A program made the translations under genes and the position numbers. The notes under the pieces were generated by a model. That model saw nothing but the letters and a program-made list of their open reading frames with translations. It did no database searches and was not told the DNA's origin. From Actinomycetes bacterium (GTDB taxonomy: Bacteria > Actinomycetota > Coriobacteriia > Coriobacteriales > Atopobiaceae), in contig JAKPQM010000023.1 in NCBI GenBank assembly GCA_029546925.1, positions 1-64,000 on the forward strand: a stretch of 64,000 bases of DNA. Reading direction: 5' to 3'. Shown piece after piece: positions 43,510 through 52,453 of the stretch (the stretch's first letter is position 1; each line of letters begins with the position of its first letter).

Positions 43510-46362
43510 ATGATTTCGTTTGAGATTGAAGACCTCATCGGCGTCCTCCAGGGGCTCGCCCCCTATTTGGTTGCCATCGGGCTCCTCATCGTGGCTGCAA
43601 TTGCGGTGAGCATTGCGGTCAAAGGCCAGCCTAGGGAGAAGAGATCGTTCACTCGCAAGGTAACATGGCTCGGTGCCCTTGCCGGCATCGCCGTGGTCAT
43701 CAATCTGATCTGCTTCGGACCGATGTCCACGCTTATCACGCTCGCAACGGGTAGCGGCCAGGTTTCCGAGGAGACCACCGATGAGGCATCTGCCGTTGCG
43801 CTCGCTATTGCCGAGGAGGGCTTTGTCCTGCTCGAGAACGAAGACGCCATGCTGCCGCTCGACGAAGGCGCCAGGCTCAATCTTTTCGGCTGGGCCTCGA
43901 CCAATCCGATCTATGGTGGTGCGGGTTCCGGAGGTATCAACGATCTCTTCCCGGTTGTAAGCCTTATCGACGGCCTTAAGGAGGCTGGTTTCGAGGTCAA
44001 CCAAGATCTTGTCGACTTCTACCTCGGCTATGCCGAGAGCCGTGCTGCGGTCTCGATCACGGCCCAGAACTGGGATCTTCCCGAGCCTCCGGCATCAACC
44101 TACACCGACGAGCTCATCTCCAGTTCACAAGACTTCTCCAACACCGCCGTTATCGTGATCAGCCGTCTTGCAGGAGAGGGTCATTCCGACATCCCGCAGG
44201 ACATGTCGCAAGCCATCTATCAGAACAATTCCGAGGGCTACACCGACTTCGAGGCTGGCGATCACTATCTTCAGCTCTCGAAGTCCGAGGCGGATATGGT
44301 CGACCTCGTATGCAGGAATTTCGACGATGTAATAGTGATCTATAATGGCGCCTATGCCTTCGAGTTGGGTTTCGTCGAGGAATATCCGCAGATCAAGGCT
44401 CTGATCTGGACTCCCGGTCCGGGAAATGTGGGATTTACAGCGCTCGGCAGGATCCTCGCTGGAACTGTGAATCCTTCCGGCAAGACCAACGACACCTTTG
44501 TATACGACATCGATTCCGCCCCGTATTACAACAATGCCGAGAAGACCGACTACGCCAACATGCTCGACATGACCGTCGAGGGCATGAACGCTGGCGTTCC
44601 CACCAACTATTCGCCGGCCTTCATCAACTACGTCGAGAACATCTATGTGGGCTATAAGTTCTATGAAACCGCCGATGCCGAGGGCATAATCGACTACGAT
44701 GCCACGGTTCAGTATCCGTTCGGGTTTGGCCTCAGCTACACCTCCTTCATGCAGGAGATGGGCGAGGTATCCGAGTCCAACGGCACCATCAGCTTCAATG
44801 TGGCCGTCACCAACACCGGCAGCCAGGCCGGCAGGGATGTCATCGAGGTCTACTTCAACCCGCCCTACACCAACGGCGGTATCGAGAAGGCCAGTGCCAA
44901 TCTCGTGCGCTACGACAAGACCAAGCTCCTCGAGCCGGGCGAGAGCCAGACCGTCACCATCAGCTTCGCCGTCGAGGACATGGCCTCTTACGACGAGAAC
45001 GGCGCTGGCTGCTACGTCCTCGAAGCGGGCGATTATATCATCTCGATCAACGCTGACGCGCACACCATCCTCGATAGCAGAACTTACACCGTCGGCTCTA
45101 CCATCACCTACGACGAGTCGAACCCGCGCGCGTCTGATGACGCTGCTGCCGTCAACAGGCTGCAGGACGCCCAAGGGGATGTGATCTTCCTTTCTCGTGC
45201 CGATCACTTCGCCAACTACGACGAGGCTACAGCTGCACCGCGCAATCTAGACATGCCCGACGAGTACATCGCCGGATACCACCTGAACGCCAACTACGAC
45301 CCCAATGCCTATATCGATCCCGATGCCGAGATGCCCACCACGGGCGCTGAGGGCTCTCTTACGATCTACGACGTGCGCGGTCTCGACTACGACGATCCCA
45401 TGTGGGATGCCCTACTCGATCAGCTTACAGTTGATGAGATGGCCGCTACCATAGCTCTCTCGGGCTATCAGACTCCGGCTATCGCCTCTATCAAGAAGGT
45501 TCAGAATGTTGATTGCGACGGTCCCGCCGCAATCAACAACAATTTCACAGGCGCAGGTTCCATCGGCTTCCCGATCGAGGTTGTCATCACCTGCACGTGG
45601 AGCCATGATCTGGCTTACTCTTGGGGCGAGATGATGGGCAAGATGAGCAGGGAGATGAACTCGACCGGTTGGTACGCTCCTGCGCTCAACACCCATCGTT
45701 CCGCCTTCACTGCCCGCAACTACGAGTATTTCTCGGAAGACGGTGTTCTTGCCGGCTGGATGACTGCCGATGCAGTCCGCGGCGCGCATTCTCAGGGAGT
45801 CTACTCCACGATCAAACACTTCGCGATGTACGACTCAAACGGCAAGATGGTCTGTGCTTGGGCTACAGAGCAGTCGATGCGCGAGATCTACCTCAGGCCC
45901 TTCGAGATTGCCGTCAAGGAAGGCGGTGCAGATGCAGTCATGGAAGCATGGTCCTTCATCGGCAACAAGTGGGTGGGCGAGATCTCTGCGCTCAACAATG
46001 ACATTTTGCGCGGCGAATGGGGTTTCCGCGGGTTCATCGTCTCTGACTTCTTCCGCAACAACGGCCATGGCTTCATGAATGCCGACATGGCGCTCGCTAA
46101 CGGTGTGGACGCCATGCTCTCCACGTTCGAGGGCGGCCCCAACCAAGTGACCGACAAGACTGCGGCTTCTAACGTGCAGTACATGCGTACGGCTATGCAT
46201 AATATCCTCTATACCACCTCTAACAGCTGGATCTACGATGAGTCCGATCAGAGCGGTATCGAGGGTTGGAAGCTAGCCTTCTATGCAGCGGATGCAGCTA
46301 TCGCGGCTATCGTCATCGGAGGTATCGCCATGGCGGCGAGAAAGTCCTGCGCGGTTGCATAA
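43510..46362 (+). CDS. Membrane-anchored GH3 glycosidase with permuted domain order
   Basis: A 950-residue protein with two N-terminal membrane helices (residues ~16-37 and ~51-71) and one near the C-terminus (~920-945). The usual GH3 order is reversed. The alpha/beta sandwich (VALAIAEEGFVLLENEDAML, ~95-410) and a fibronectin-III-like domain (~430-520) come first, then the TIM-barrel part (~600-900). The nucleophile D846 is in GFIVSDFFRNN. Ruminococcus albus beta-glucosidase is a known case of this order. Substrate unknown, probably a beta-glucoside. GGGGAAGGAGAAAG is upstream. TetR at 42773 is divergent. Confidence 0.88.
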   Translation: MISFEIEDLIGVLQGLAPYLVAIGLLIVAAIAVSIAVKGQPREKRSFTRKVTWLGALAGIAVVINLICFGPMSTLITLATGSGQVSEETTDEASAVALAIAEEGFVLLENEDAMLPLDEGARLNLFGWASTNPIYGGAGSGGINDLFPVVSLIDGLKEAGFEVNQDLVDFYLGYAESRAAVSITAQNWDLPEPPASTYTDELISSSQDFSNTAVIVISRLAGEGHSDIPQDMSQAIYQNNSEGYTDFEAGDHYLQLSKSEADMVDLVCRNFDDVIVIYNGAYAFELGFVEEYPQIKALIWTPGPGNVGFTALGRILAGTVNPSGKTNDTFVYDIDSAPYYNNAEKTDYANMLDMTVEGMNAGVPTNYSPAFINYVENIYVGYKFYETADAEGIIDYDATVQYPFGFGLSYTSFMQEMGEVSESNGTISFNVAVTNTGSQAGRDVIEVYFNPPYTNGGIEKASANLVRYDKTKLLEPGESQTVTISFAVEDMASYDENGAGCYVLEAGDYIISINADAHTILDSRTYTVGSTITYDESNPRASDDAAAVNRLQDAQGDVIFLSRADHFANYDEATAAPRNLDMPDEYIAGYHLNANYDPNAYIDPDAEMPTTGAEGSLTIYDVRGLDYDDPMWDALLDQLTVDEMAATIALSGYQTPAIASIKKVQNVDCDGPAAINNNFTGAGSIGFPIEVVITCTWSHDLAYSWGEMMGKMSREMNSTGWYAPALNTHRSAFTARNYEYFSEDGVLAGWMTADAVRGAHSQGVYSTIKHFAMYDSNGKMVCAWATEQSMREIYLRPFEIAVKEGGADAVMEAWSFIGNKWVGEISALNNDILRGEWGFRGFIVSDFFRNNGHGFMNADMALANGVDAMLSTFEGGPNQVTDKTAASNVQYMRTAMHNILYTTSNSWIYDESDQSGIEGWKLAFYAADAAIAAIVIGGIAMAARKSCAVA

Positions 46363-46391
46363 GGGCTTTTTCAACGAGATCCCCTTTTCTT

Positions 46392-46425
46392 GGAGGGAAG
46401 CGCCCGTCGTCAGGCGCTTCCCTCC
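46392..46425. terminator. Bidirectional terminator between GH3 and Nudix
   Basis: A perfect 13-bp stem (GGAGGGAAGCGCC / GGCGCTTCCCTCC, 46392-46404 and 46413-46425) lies between convergent genes. T-rich sequence flanks it modestly. Confidence 0.75.
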
Positions 46426-46513
46426 TTCGCGAAGGCACTTGAATAGAAGGGGAGCACCCCTTTTCCACCCCGTGCATCCGTACGTTTTGTGCGTCGCGTT
46501 CCGTACTGGTGAC

Positions 46514-47089
46514 CTATCCGCCCAGCAGCGTGCGGACGCGTTCGATGAGCTTGGCATAGACGTGCTCACGCATCCACGGTTCGGTCGAGAGCTCGATGAT
46601 ATCGTCGAGCGCCACCCACCTCACACCCGCGTTCTCGCTGGGGTTCTCGCGTATGGGATCAGTGGGGTTTGCGATGAAGAGATAGGTCACATTGAGGTGC
46701 GTATGCGAGCTTACCCATGAGCCGTGGCGCATATGTCCCGCTACGGGGAGTGCCTCGAGCGAAAAGATCCTGCTTGCGCCCGCATCGACAAGCCACGCAT
46801 CAAAAACACCCGTTTCTTCCTCGAGTTCGCGACGGGCTACGGCCGCAAGGTCCTCCTTGCCATCGGCATGGCCGCCTATCCAACTCCATGAGTCGTAGAT
46901 CCTATGGTAGACAAGCAGCGCCTGTGTGCCCGTTACATCGACAGTCCACGCCGAGGCAGTGAAGTGTGCGGGATACGTGCGGTCGAGAGCCTGCGGGTCG
47001 ACCGCAAGCCGATCGAGCATAAGGGCGCGGTCGGCCTCTTCCTGATCGCTTGTAGGTGTGAAAGCACGGATGTCGTCGCCGAGCAGCAC
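46514..47089 (-). CDS. Nudix hydrolase
   Basis: A 191-residue Nudix protein. The Nudix box spans GGHADGKEDLAAVARRELEE and the following ETGV, with the metal Glu residues intact. The N-terminal ~45 residues and the WSWIGGH entry resemble the isopentenyl-diphosphate-isomerase-like or NTP-hydrolase subgroup. It cleaves an unknown nucleoside diphosphate derivative. GAGGAGAAACC precedes a GTG start at 47089. Confidence 0.9.
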   Translation of the reverse strand: MLLGDDIRAFTPTSDQEEADRALMLDRLAVDPQALDRTYPAHFTASAWTVDVTGTQALLVYHRIYDSWSWIGGHADGKEDLAAVARRELEEETGVFDAWLVDAGASRIFSLEALPVAGHMRHGSWVSSHTHLNVTYLFIANPTDPIRENPSENAGVRWVALDDIIELSTEPWMREHVYAKLIERVRTLLGG

Positions 47090-47202
47090 GGTTTCTCCTC
47101 GGAATTGCTGTCGATATCACAGAGAATATCATGACGGATCATGGGAAAAAGCCTCGCCTTTTGCAGGATGCTACGCAAAAAGCAGAGCGAGAACCCCATA
47201 CC

Positions 47203-47353
47203 TGCGAGCAAATTGGAGTTGTAGGAAGATGTGACCCCACTCATCCTGCTATGAAACGAAGGCCACTTCTTCTACCTGCACTTCTTGAAAGCTGCCAACC
47301 CTCCGAAACGCATCATCACCCCCAAATCTTCCTACAACTCCAATTTGCTCGCA
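47203..47353. mobile_element. MITE-like element with 28-bp terminal inverted repeats
   Basis: The 28-nt arms 47203-47230 and 47326-47353 are perfect inverted copies (start TGCGAGCAAATTGG), separated by 95 bp. If two extra unpaired bases are added at each end, the element is flanked by TA on both sides, as at IS630/mariner insertions. No coding sequence fits inside. A structured RNA or two-sided terminator is the alternative. The remaining 47090-47470 gap shows nothing else I can assign. Confidence 0.55.
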
Positions 47354-47470
47354 CCTAGCATTTAATTGCGCCGATCCAACCCAGCTGCAGACAGCATTGC
47401 AAGCGAAAATCAGCCTAGAGTCCCAGAAATCCCGCTCGACCGAAACGATGCTGTGAAGAACACGCTGCGC

Positions 47471-47878
47471 CTAGTGGCAGCAGTGGTGCTCGCCCGTGCC
47501 GTGGTGGCCGCAGCCTTCGCCCTGCCCGTGCCCATGATCATGGTCGTGATGGTCGCAATTGGCATCCGTGTTCCGCTCGAGCGTTCCTGCGGCAAGCGCC
47601 TCTGCGGCTGCATCTGCGCTGCCGGAGATCCCCGCATAGAGCGTGATGCCTGACCGGGCGAGGGTGTTTGCTGCGCCCGGTCCGATGCCGCCGCAGATGA
47701 GGGCATCGACGCCGGACTCTGCGAGCACGCCTACGAGTGCTCCATGCCCTGCACCTTCGGGATCGAGGATACCGGAGCGCACGATGGCGCCGTTCTCGAT
47801 CTCGTATACCTTGAACGCAGGCGTACGCCCGAAGTGCTGGAAGATCTCGCCATTCTCGTAAGTTGCCGCAACGCGCAT
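47471..47878 (-). CDS. NifX/NifB-type dinitrogenase cofactor-domain protein with His-rich tail
   Basis: A 135-residue protein. The Nitro_FeMo-Co domain (residues 1-~105) shows VAATYENGEIFQHFGRTPAF and the GGIGPGAANTL segment. The last ~28 residues are a His/Gly/Cys-rich tail (DHHDHDHGHGQGEGCGHHG) that would bind metal. Nitrogen fixation genes are absent, so metal or Fe-S handling is more likely. GAGGAGACATC precedes the start. Confidence 0.88.
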   Translation of the reverse strand: MRVAATYENGEIFQHFGRTPAFKVYEIENGAIVRSGILDPEGAGHGALVGVLAESGVDALICGGIGPGAANTLARSGITLYAGISGSADAAAEALAAGTLERNTDANCDHHDHDHGHGQGEGCGHHGTGEHHCCH

Positions 47879-48075
47879 GATGTCTCCTCTTGTCCGCCTA
47901 TGATCTCATGTACTCTAAGGTAGCAGTTTTCACCGGGCTTTGAAACGCCCCTAATGGAAGAGCCATCCATGAAGTGCGCGTGCACCGATTATGCTATCGG
48001 CGCTTCGCACGCTTGCTCGAGGACTGAGCCTGCCGGATCGAGGTGCGCGAGCCGATGCCGTGCGACGGCAAGCTT

Positions 48076-48681
48076 TCAGCGCTCGATACGATCGGCATCG
48101 GTGATCGTGCGCACCACGTGGGCGGGAGAGCCCATAGCGATGCTGCCTGCGGGGATGTCGTGCGTGACCAAACTGCCCGCTCCTATCACGCAGCCCTCGC
48201 CGATGGTCACGCCGGGCATGATGGTGACGCTCGCACCGAGCCAGCAATTGTCGCCGATGGTGATCGGCAGCGCACGCTCGAGCCCCGTGTTGCGCTGCTC
48301 TGCAACGAGCGGATGCTGCGCTGTGTAGGCGCCGAGGCACGGGCCGATGAAGCAGCTATCGCCGATGGCGATGGGCGCGCAATCCATGAGGTAGGCACCG
48401 TGGTTGATGAAGGTTCCCTCGCCTATGGAGATGTTGGTGCCGTAATCCACGTAGAACGGCGAGAGTATCTCGCAGTTGTCGCCGATGCTGCCGATGAGCC
48501 GATGGAGGATATCGTTGCGGCGCTCGGCCTGCGCAAGCGGGGTGGCGCTGAACTCCGCAGCTAGGTCTTTTGCCGCCTCGCGAAGCGCCTTCAGCTCCTC
48601 GTCGAAATTGGCGTCGTACCACAGGCCGGCGGCCATGCGTTCGCGCTCGGTCCTAGGGGCTCTGTTCGTGGTGTCGTCCAT
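48076..48681 (-). CDS. Sugar O-acetyltransferase, maltose/galactoside type
   Basis: A 201-residue left-handed beta-helix acetyltransferase of the Maa/LacA/NodL type. The N-terminal Mac domain (MAAGLWYDANFDEEL) precedes hexapeptide repeats (ILSPFYVDYGTNISIG, FINHGAYLMD, AYTAQHPLV with the catalytic His, and GASVTIMPGVTIGEGCVIG). It transfers acetyl from acetyl-CoA to a sugar. It is 29 bp after the MFS gene, same strand, consistent with sugar metabolism. Confidence 0.93.
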   Translation of the reverse strand: MDDTTNRAPRTERERMAAGLWYDANFDEELKALREAAKDLAAEFSATPLAQAERRNDILHRLIGSIGDNCEILSPFYVDYGTNISIGEGTFINHGAYLMDCAPIAIGDSCFIGPCLGAYTAQHPLVAEQRNTGLERALPITIGDNCWLGASVTIMPGVTIGEGCVIGAGSLVTHDIPAGSIAMGSPAHVVRTITDADRIER

Positions 48682-48710
48682 GGTGTCCTCCGGTATTGAT
48701 CAGATCGGTC

Positions 48711-50048
48711 CTATGCGTTCGGGCGTCGTTCTTCCCGGCGGATGAGCCAGGTCACGGCAAAGGTGAGAAGCGAGACTGCGGCACCTGCGGCGAACACGAG
48801 CGAGCTGGGGGCGAAGTCATCTCCCACCACGCCGAAACCCACGACGCCCGATGAGGCGCTTACCGCAGAGCCTATCCACGGGCCGATGAGCATGGGCACG
48901 AGCACCACGCTGAAGATGCGGATACCCTGGTAGAGGCCCACATGGTCGCTCGGGGTGCAGTTGCGGATGGCAGCGCTGAAGCAGGCTACGGAACCCAGGT
49001 ATCCCGAAAGCATGAGCATGCTGCCGATGAAGACGGCGGGCACGCTGGTGAGAGCTGTCAGCAGGGCGCACCCGGCGACGAAGAGCATAAGCGGCAGGGT
49101 GATCGAGCGCGAGAAGCCGTGCTTGTCGACAAGCCTGCCGTAGAAGATGGTGAAGGCCGATGCGATAACGATACACGGTGCCATGACCAACACGTAGTTC
49201 TCGCCCAAGATGTAGGGGAGCCGCAGGTACAGCACGTAGTACGGCATGAATACCTGCATGGCGCACGCGAACACGCAATACCCGAGAAGCACTAGGTAGA
49301 GCAGGCGGTTCTCGCTCATCGAAGAGGGCTTGAAGCCGTAGGCAAGCTCGGTGAAATACCCTTTGCCCGTGCGCGGCTTGGGACGCGATTCGTCCATGAG
49401 AAACGCTGCGACGATACCCGTGGCGATGACCACGCCGCCGATGATCGTGAAGAAGAGCGGGTAGTTGTAGGTTACGCTGCCGTCATCGCCCACGATCATC
49501 AAAAACAGCGCACCGCCGAAGACCACGAGCATGCTGAGCAGGGGCATCGCGCTATTGACGCCTTCCACGCGGCCGCGGTTGGTGCTATCGGTGATGTCGG
49601 TGAGCCATGCGTTGAAGCAGGCGTCGTTGGCGAGGCTGCCGAAGAAGGTCATGAGGCAGTCGAATGCGATGGTGAGCGAGATGCCCAGCGTTGCTGCTGC
49701 AGCGGCGTCGCGGGCGAGTGTGCCGGAGATGCTCTGCAGCACGGCGAACGCGCAGATGGAGAGGCCCCAGACGAGGGTGCCTGCCACGACGAAGGCCTTG
49801 CGGCGGCCTACGCGATCCGACCAGGTTCCCACGAGCAGCGTGGTGGCCGTGGCGGTGAACGCCGATGCGCTTACCATGAGAGCCACGTCGGAGAGCGAGG
49901 CTCCGAATGCATCCTGTATGAAGAGGTTGAAGAAGTTGTTCTCGACAGCCCACGCGATCTGGCCCACGAGGGCCAGCAGCACGATGACAATCCATGTTCT
50001 GCTGCCCAACGGCGTCTCTACTGAGCTCTCAGCCTTCTCGGATACCAT
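48711..50048 (-). CDS. MFS transporter, sugar-type
   Basis: A 445-residue permease with twelve predicted helices. The N-terminal motif GTWSDRVGRRKAF between helices 2 and 3 is the MFS signature. DSTNRGRVEGVN and IFYGRLVDKHGF are later inter-helix loops. It resembles glycoside-pentoside-hexuronide or related sugar transporters. It lies just upstream of the acetyltransferase, so the two may handle the same sugar. The substrate is unknown. Confidence 0.88.
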   Translation of the reverse strand: MVSEKAESSVETPLGSRTWIVIVLLALVGQIAWAVENNFFNLFIQDAFGASLSDVALMVSASAFTATATTLLVGTWSDRVGRRKAFVVAGTLVWGLSICAFAVLQSISGTLARDAAAAATLGISLTIAFDCLMTFFGSLANDACFNAWLTDITDSTNRGRVEGVNSAMPLLSMLVVFGGALFLMIVGDDGSVTYNYPLFFTIIGGVVIATGIVAAFLMDESRPKPRTGKGYFTELAYGFKPSSMSENRLLYLVLLGYCVFACAMQVFMPYYVLYLRLPYILGENYVLVMAPCIVIASAFTIFYGRLVDKHGFSRSITLPLMLFVAGCALLTALTSVPAVFIGSMLMLSGYLGSVACFSAAIRNCTPSDHVGLYQGIRIFSVVLVPMLIGPWIGSAVSASSGVVGFGVVGDDFAPSSLVFAAGAAVSLLTFAVTWLIRREERRPNA

Positions 50049-50161
50049 GCGATACCGTCCCCTCGCAGCGCTGCTTCCCGCGTGCCTTCATCATACTCCA
50101 AGGCAGGGGGCGCAGGATCAGCCGAACGATCTTGCGTTCGACGAGCAGCGCGCCGATGGGA

Positions 50162-50557
50162 TCAGGCATCTTTGCTTTTCGCGATGCCCTTGATAAGTTC
50201 GATGGGGTCGACCGCATAGAGCTCTGCAAGCGCGATGAGGTTGGTGGTGCTCGGGTCGGATGAGCCGTTCTCCCACTTCGAGACCGCCTGGCGTGAGACG
50301 CCGAGCGATTGGGCAACGAACTCCTGCGTCATGCCGCACTCCTCGCGCCGTTCGCGCAGCGTCATCGACAGGGATCGGCGTATCTCGGCAACCTCGGGCT
50401 CCTTATCCTTGCGCACGTGGGCGCGCTCCTCCATCTCGCCGATGGAGAGTTTGAGGAAGCGCACGAGCAGTTTGAGGAGGTAGGCTACTACGGCAAGGGG
50501 GATGGCATAGATGAGGAGTATTACCAATAGCTCCACAGTCCCCATACCGAGCCGCAT
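50162..50557 (-). CDS. Membrane-anchored XRE-family HTH protein
   Basis: A 131-residue protein. An N-terminal membrane helix (LLVILLIYAIPLAVVAYLLKLL, residues ~10-31) is followed by a charged linker and a C-terminal HTH_3 domain (GMTQEFVAQSLGVSRQAVSK, residues ~75-125). The membrane link is unusual for this family and suggests a regulator tethered at the envelope. GAGAGGAGA precedes the start. The target is unknown. Confidence 0.85.
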   Translation of the reverse strand: MRLGMGTVELLVILLIYAIPLAVVAYLLKLLVRFLKLSIGEMEERAHVRKDKEPEVAEIRRSLSMTLRERREECGMTQEFVAQSLGVSRQAVSKWENGSSDPSTTNLIALAELYAVDPIELIKGIAKSKDA

Positions 50558-50665
50558 CCCAGATCTCCTCTCACCAACCTTGACAATGCATCATTCTAGG
50601 GGCTCATTGCCGAGGAGGCCACCAACTATCGCGCAACTATCGGTTGCACGGACGCATGGATCGGA

Positions 50666-51712
50666 CTACCTTGTCGTGAACCTGAAGACCGTGCGCGAGC
50701 GGTAGGGGTTCTCCGGGCTGAAAACCGGCTGGGGCCAGGCGGGTTTGTTGATGGCGTCCGGATAGAACTGCGTCTCGAGGCAGATGCCTTCGTGTGTGCC
50801 GTAGACCTTGCCGTCCTTGCCCCGCGTCTCGTCGAGCACATTTGAGGTGTAGATCTGGATGCCGGGAAGATCGGTGAGGACCTCGAGCACGATGCCGCTC
50901 CTATCGCCTTCGAGTGTGGCGGCATGGCGCACCGCACCGGTCGCTGCTGAGAGGCAGAAGTTGTGGTCGTATCCGCCGAACTCGCCGATACGCCCATCCA
51001 GCGAGCCCAATCCATCCCCGATGCGCCGCGCGGTGCGGAAATCCAGCGCGGTTCCATCCACGGGAAGGATCCTTCCCGTGGGGATGAGCTCTGAGGTGAC
51101 CTCGGTGAAGCAGTCGGCGTCGATCTGGAGCGTGTGGTCGAGGATGGTGCCGGAGGCGTGTCCGTTGAGGTTGAAATAGGAATGCTGCGTCATGTTGATG
51201 ACGGTCCTCGCACTGGGACGGGCATCATAGTCCACAACGATCTCGTTGCTCTCGGTGAGCGTGAAGGTGACACCGACGCTCACGGCACCCGGGAAGCCTT
51301 GGTCGCCGTCGGGGGAATCGAGGCGGAACGTCACCGCATTGCCTATCTCATCCACCTCTGCCTCCCACAGACGATGGAACCAATAGTCGCTTCCGGCATG
51401 GAGGTTTGCCGAGTGGTCGTTCACCTCGAGCCGATACTCGGTGCCGTCGAGCATGAAGCGGGCCCGCCCGATCCGGTTGGCATTACGGCCCACCGTCGCC
51501 CCAAGGCTGGCGGAATTGTCCCTATAGCTTTTCGGTCCGTCGAGACCGAGGACGACGTCGCGGAAGCTGCCGTGTGCATCGGGGACGATAAGGCGCGTTA
51601 TGCAGGCTCCGAGGTCGGAGAGAACCACGCACATACCGCTTCTGTTCGAAAGCGCGAACAAGCGGACATCGTTGCCGTCTGGGGTTGTTCCGAAGGGGAT
51701 GATCGTTGCCAT
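50666..51712 (-). CDS. galM: Aldose 1-epimerase
   Basis: A 348-residue mutarotase that interconverts alpha and beta anomers of hexoses. It carries the active-site motifs GRNANRIG, the first His in ANLHAGS, the catalytic His in NMTQHSYFNLNG and the C-terminal Glu in GICLETQFYPDAINKP. Length agrees with E. coli GalM (346). It is leftward, with a gap of about 260 bp from the divergent RpiB-like gene. No Leloir neighbours are seen. Confidence 0.95.
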   Translation of the reverse strand: MATIIPFGTTPDGNDVRLFALSNRSGMCVVLSDLGACITRLIVPDAHGSFRDVVLGLDGPKSYRDNSASLGATVGRNANRIGRARFMLDGTEYRLEVNDHSANLHAGSDYWFHRLWEAEVDEIGNAVTFRLDSPDGDQGFPGAVSVGVTFTLTESNEIVVDYDARPSARTVINMTQHSYFNLNGHASGTILDHTLQIDADCFTEVTSELIPTGRILPVDGTALDFRTARRIGDGLGSLDGRIGEFGGYDHNFCLSAATGAVRHAATLEGDRSGIVLEVLTDLPGIQIYTSNVLDETRGKDGKVYGTHEGICLETQFYPDAINKPAWPQPVFSPENPYRSRTVFRFTTR

Positions 51713-51971
51713 GAAGATGTCCTTTTCCTGAGCAGATGGAGTTCTCGCGCCCGCTGCGAACTATCTATTGAATAGGGTAGGCGGGCATGCAGGCGTGTTC
51801 CAGAGCAAATAGGGCAATGCACGCTGAGAATCAGCTGAACGCTCCAGCGGCGGTTCTCCATCGCCCCATCGAGCTCCATCACCGTTTTGGAGGTATGGGT
51901 GATGCGCGATGGGATTATGCTTGGAGGAGATTCACCATAGGGGAACGCCTGTCGAATGTGAGGAGGACATC

Positions 51972-52433
51972 ATGAGGATCGCCATGGCGAACGACCATGC
52001 CGGAACGCAGCTCAAGAACCAGATCAAGGCGTGGCTCGAGGGTGAGGGCCATAAGGTCGCGGACTTCGGAACCTATGACGAGGAAGGCTGCGATCTCTCT
52101 GATTTCATCTACCCCGCTTCGATGGCCGTTGCCACGGGTGAATGCGAGCGGGGCATCTTCGTAGACGGTGTGGGCTACGGATCGGCGATGATCGCGAACA
52201 AGTTCCGCAGCATCTTCGCCTGCGTGTGCCAGGATCCCGTGTGCGCCGAGCTTGCGCGCCAGCACAACGATGCGAATGTCCTGTGCATCGGCGGCAAGCT
52301 CATCGGATCGGTGCTTGCGATGGCTATCGTAAAGACGTGGATGTCTACCGATGCGCTCATGGCCGAGCGCTACGCCAATCGCCGCCGCAAGGTTGCAGCC
52401 ATCGACGAGGAGCGCACCGTTGCGGTGAGCTAG
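51972..52433 (+). CDS. RpiB/LacA/LacB-family sugar-phosphate isomerase with altered active site
   Basis: A 153-residue protein. NDHAGTQLKNQIKAWL and GIFVDGVGYG are the family motifs. In RpiB the second motif reads CGTGIG with a catalytic Cys and Thr; here Asp65 and Val67 replace them. Mycobacterial RpiB also lacks the Cys and uses a Glu elsewhere, so activity is possible. It may act on another sugar phosphate. The start at 51972 follows GAGGAGGAC; the longer frame from 51909 is unsupported. Confidence 0.85.
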   Translation: MRIAMANDHAGTQLKNQIKAWLEGEGHKVADFGTYDEEGCDLSDFIYPASMAVATGECERGIFVDGVGYGSAMIANKFRSIFACVCQDPVCAELARQHNDANVLCIGGKLIGSVLAMAIVKTWMSTDALMAERYANRRRKVAAIDEERTVAVS

Positions 52434-52453
52434 TTCTTTGGTAGGAATGCAGC

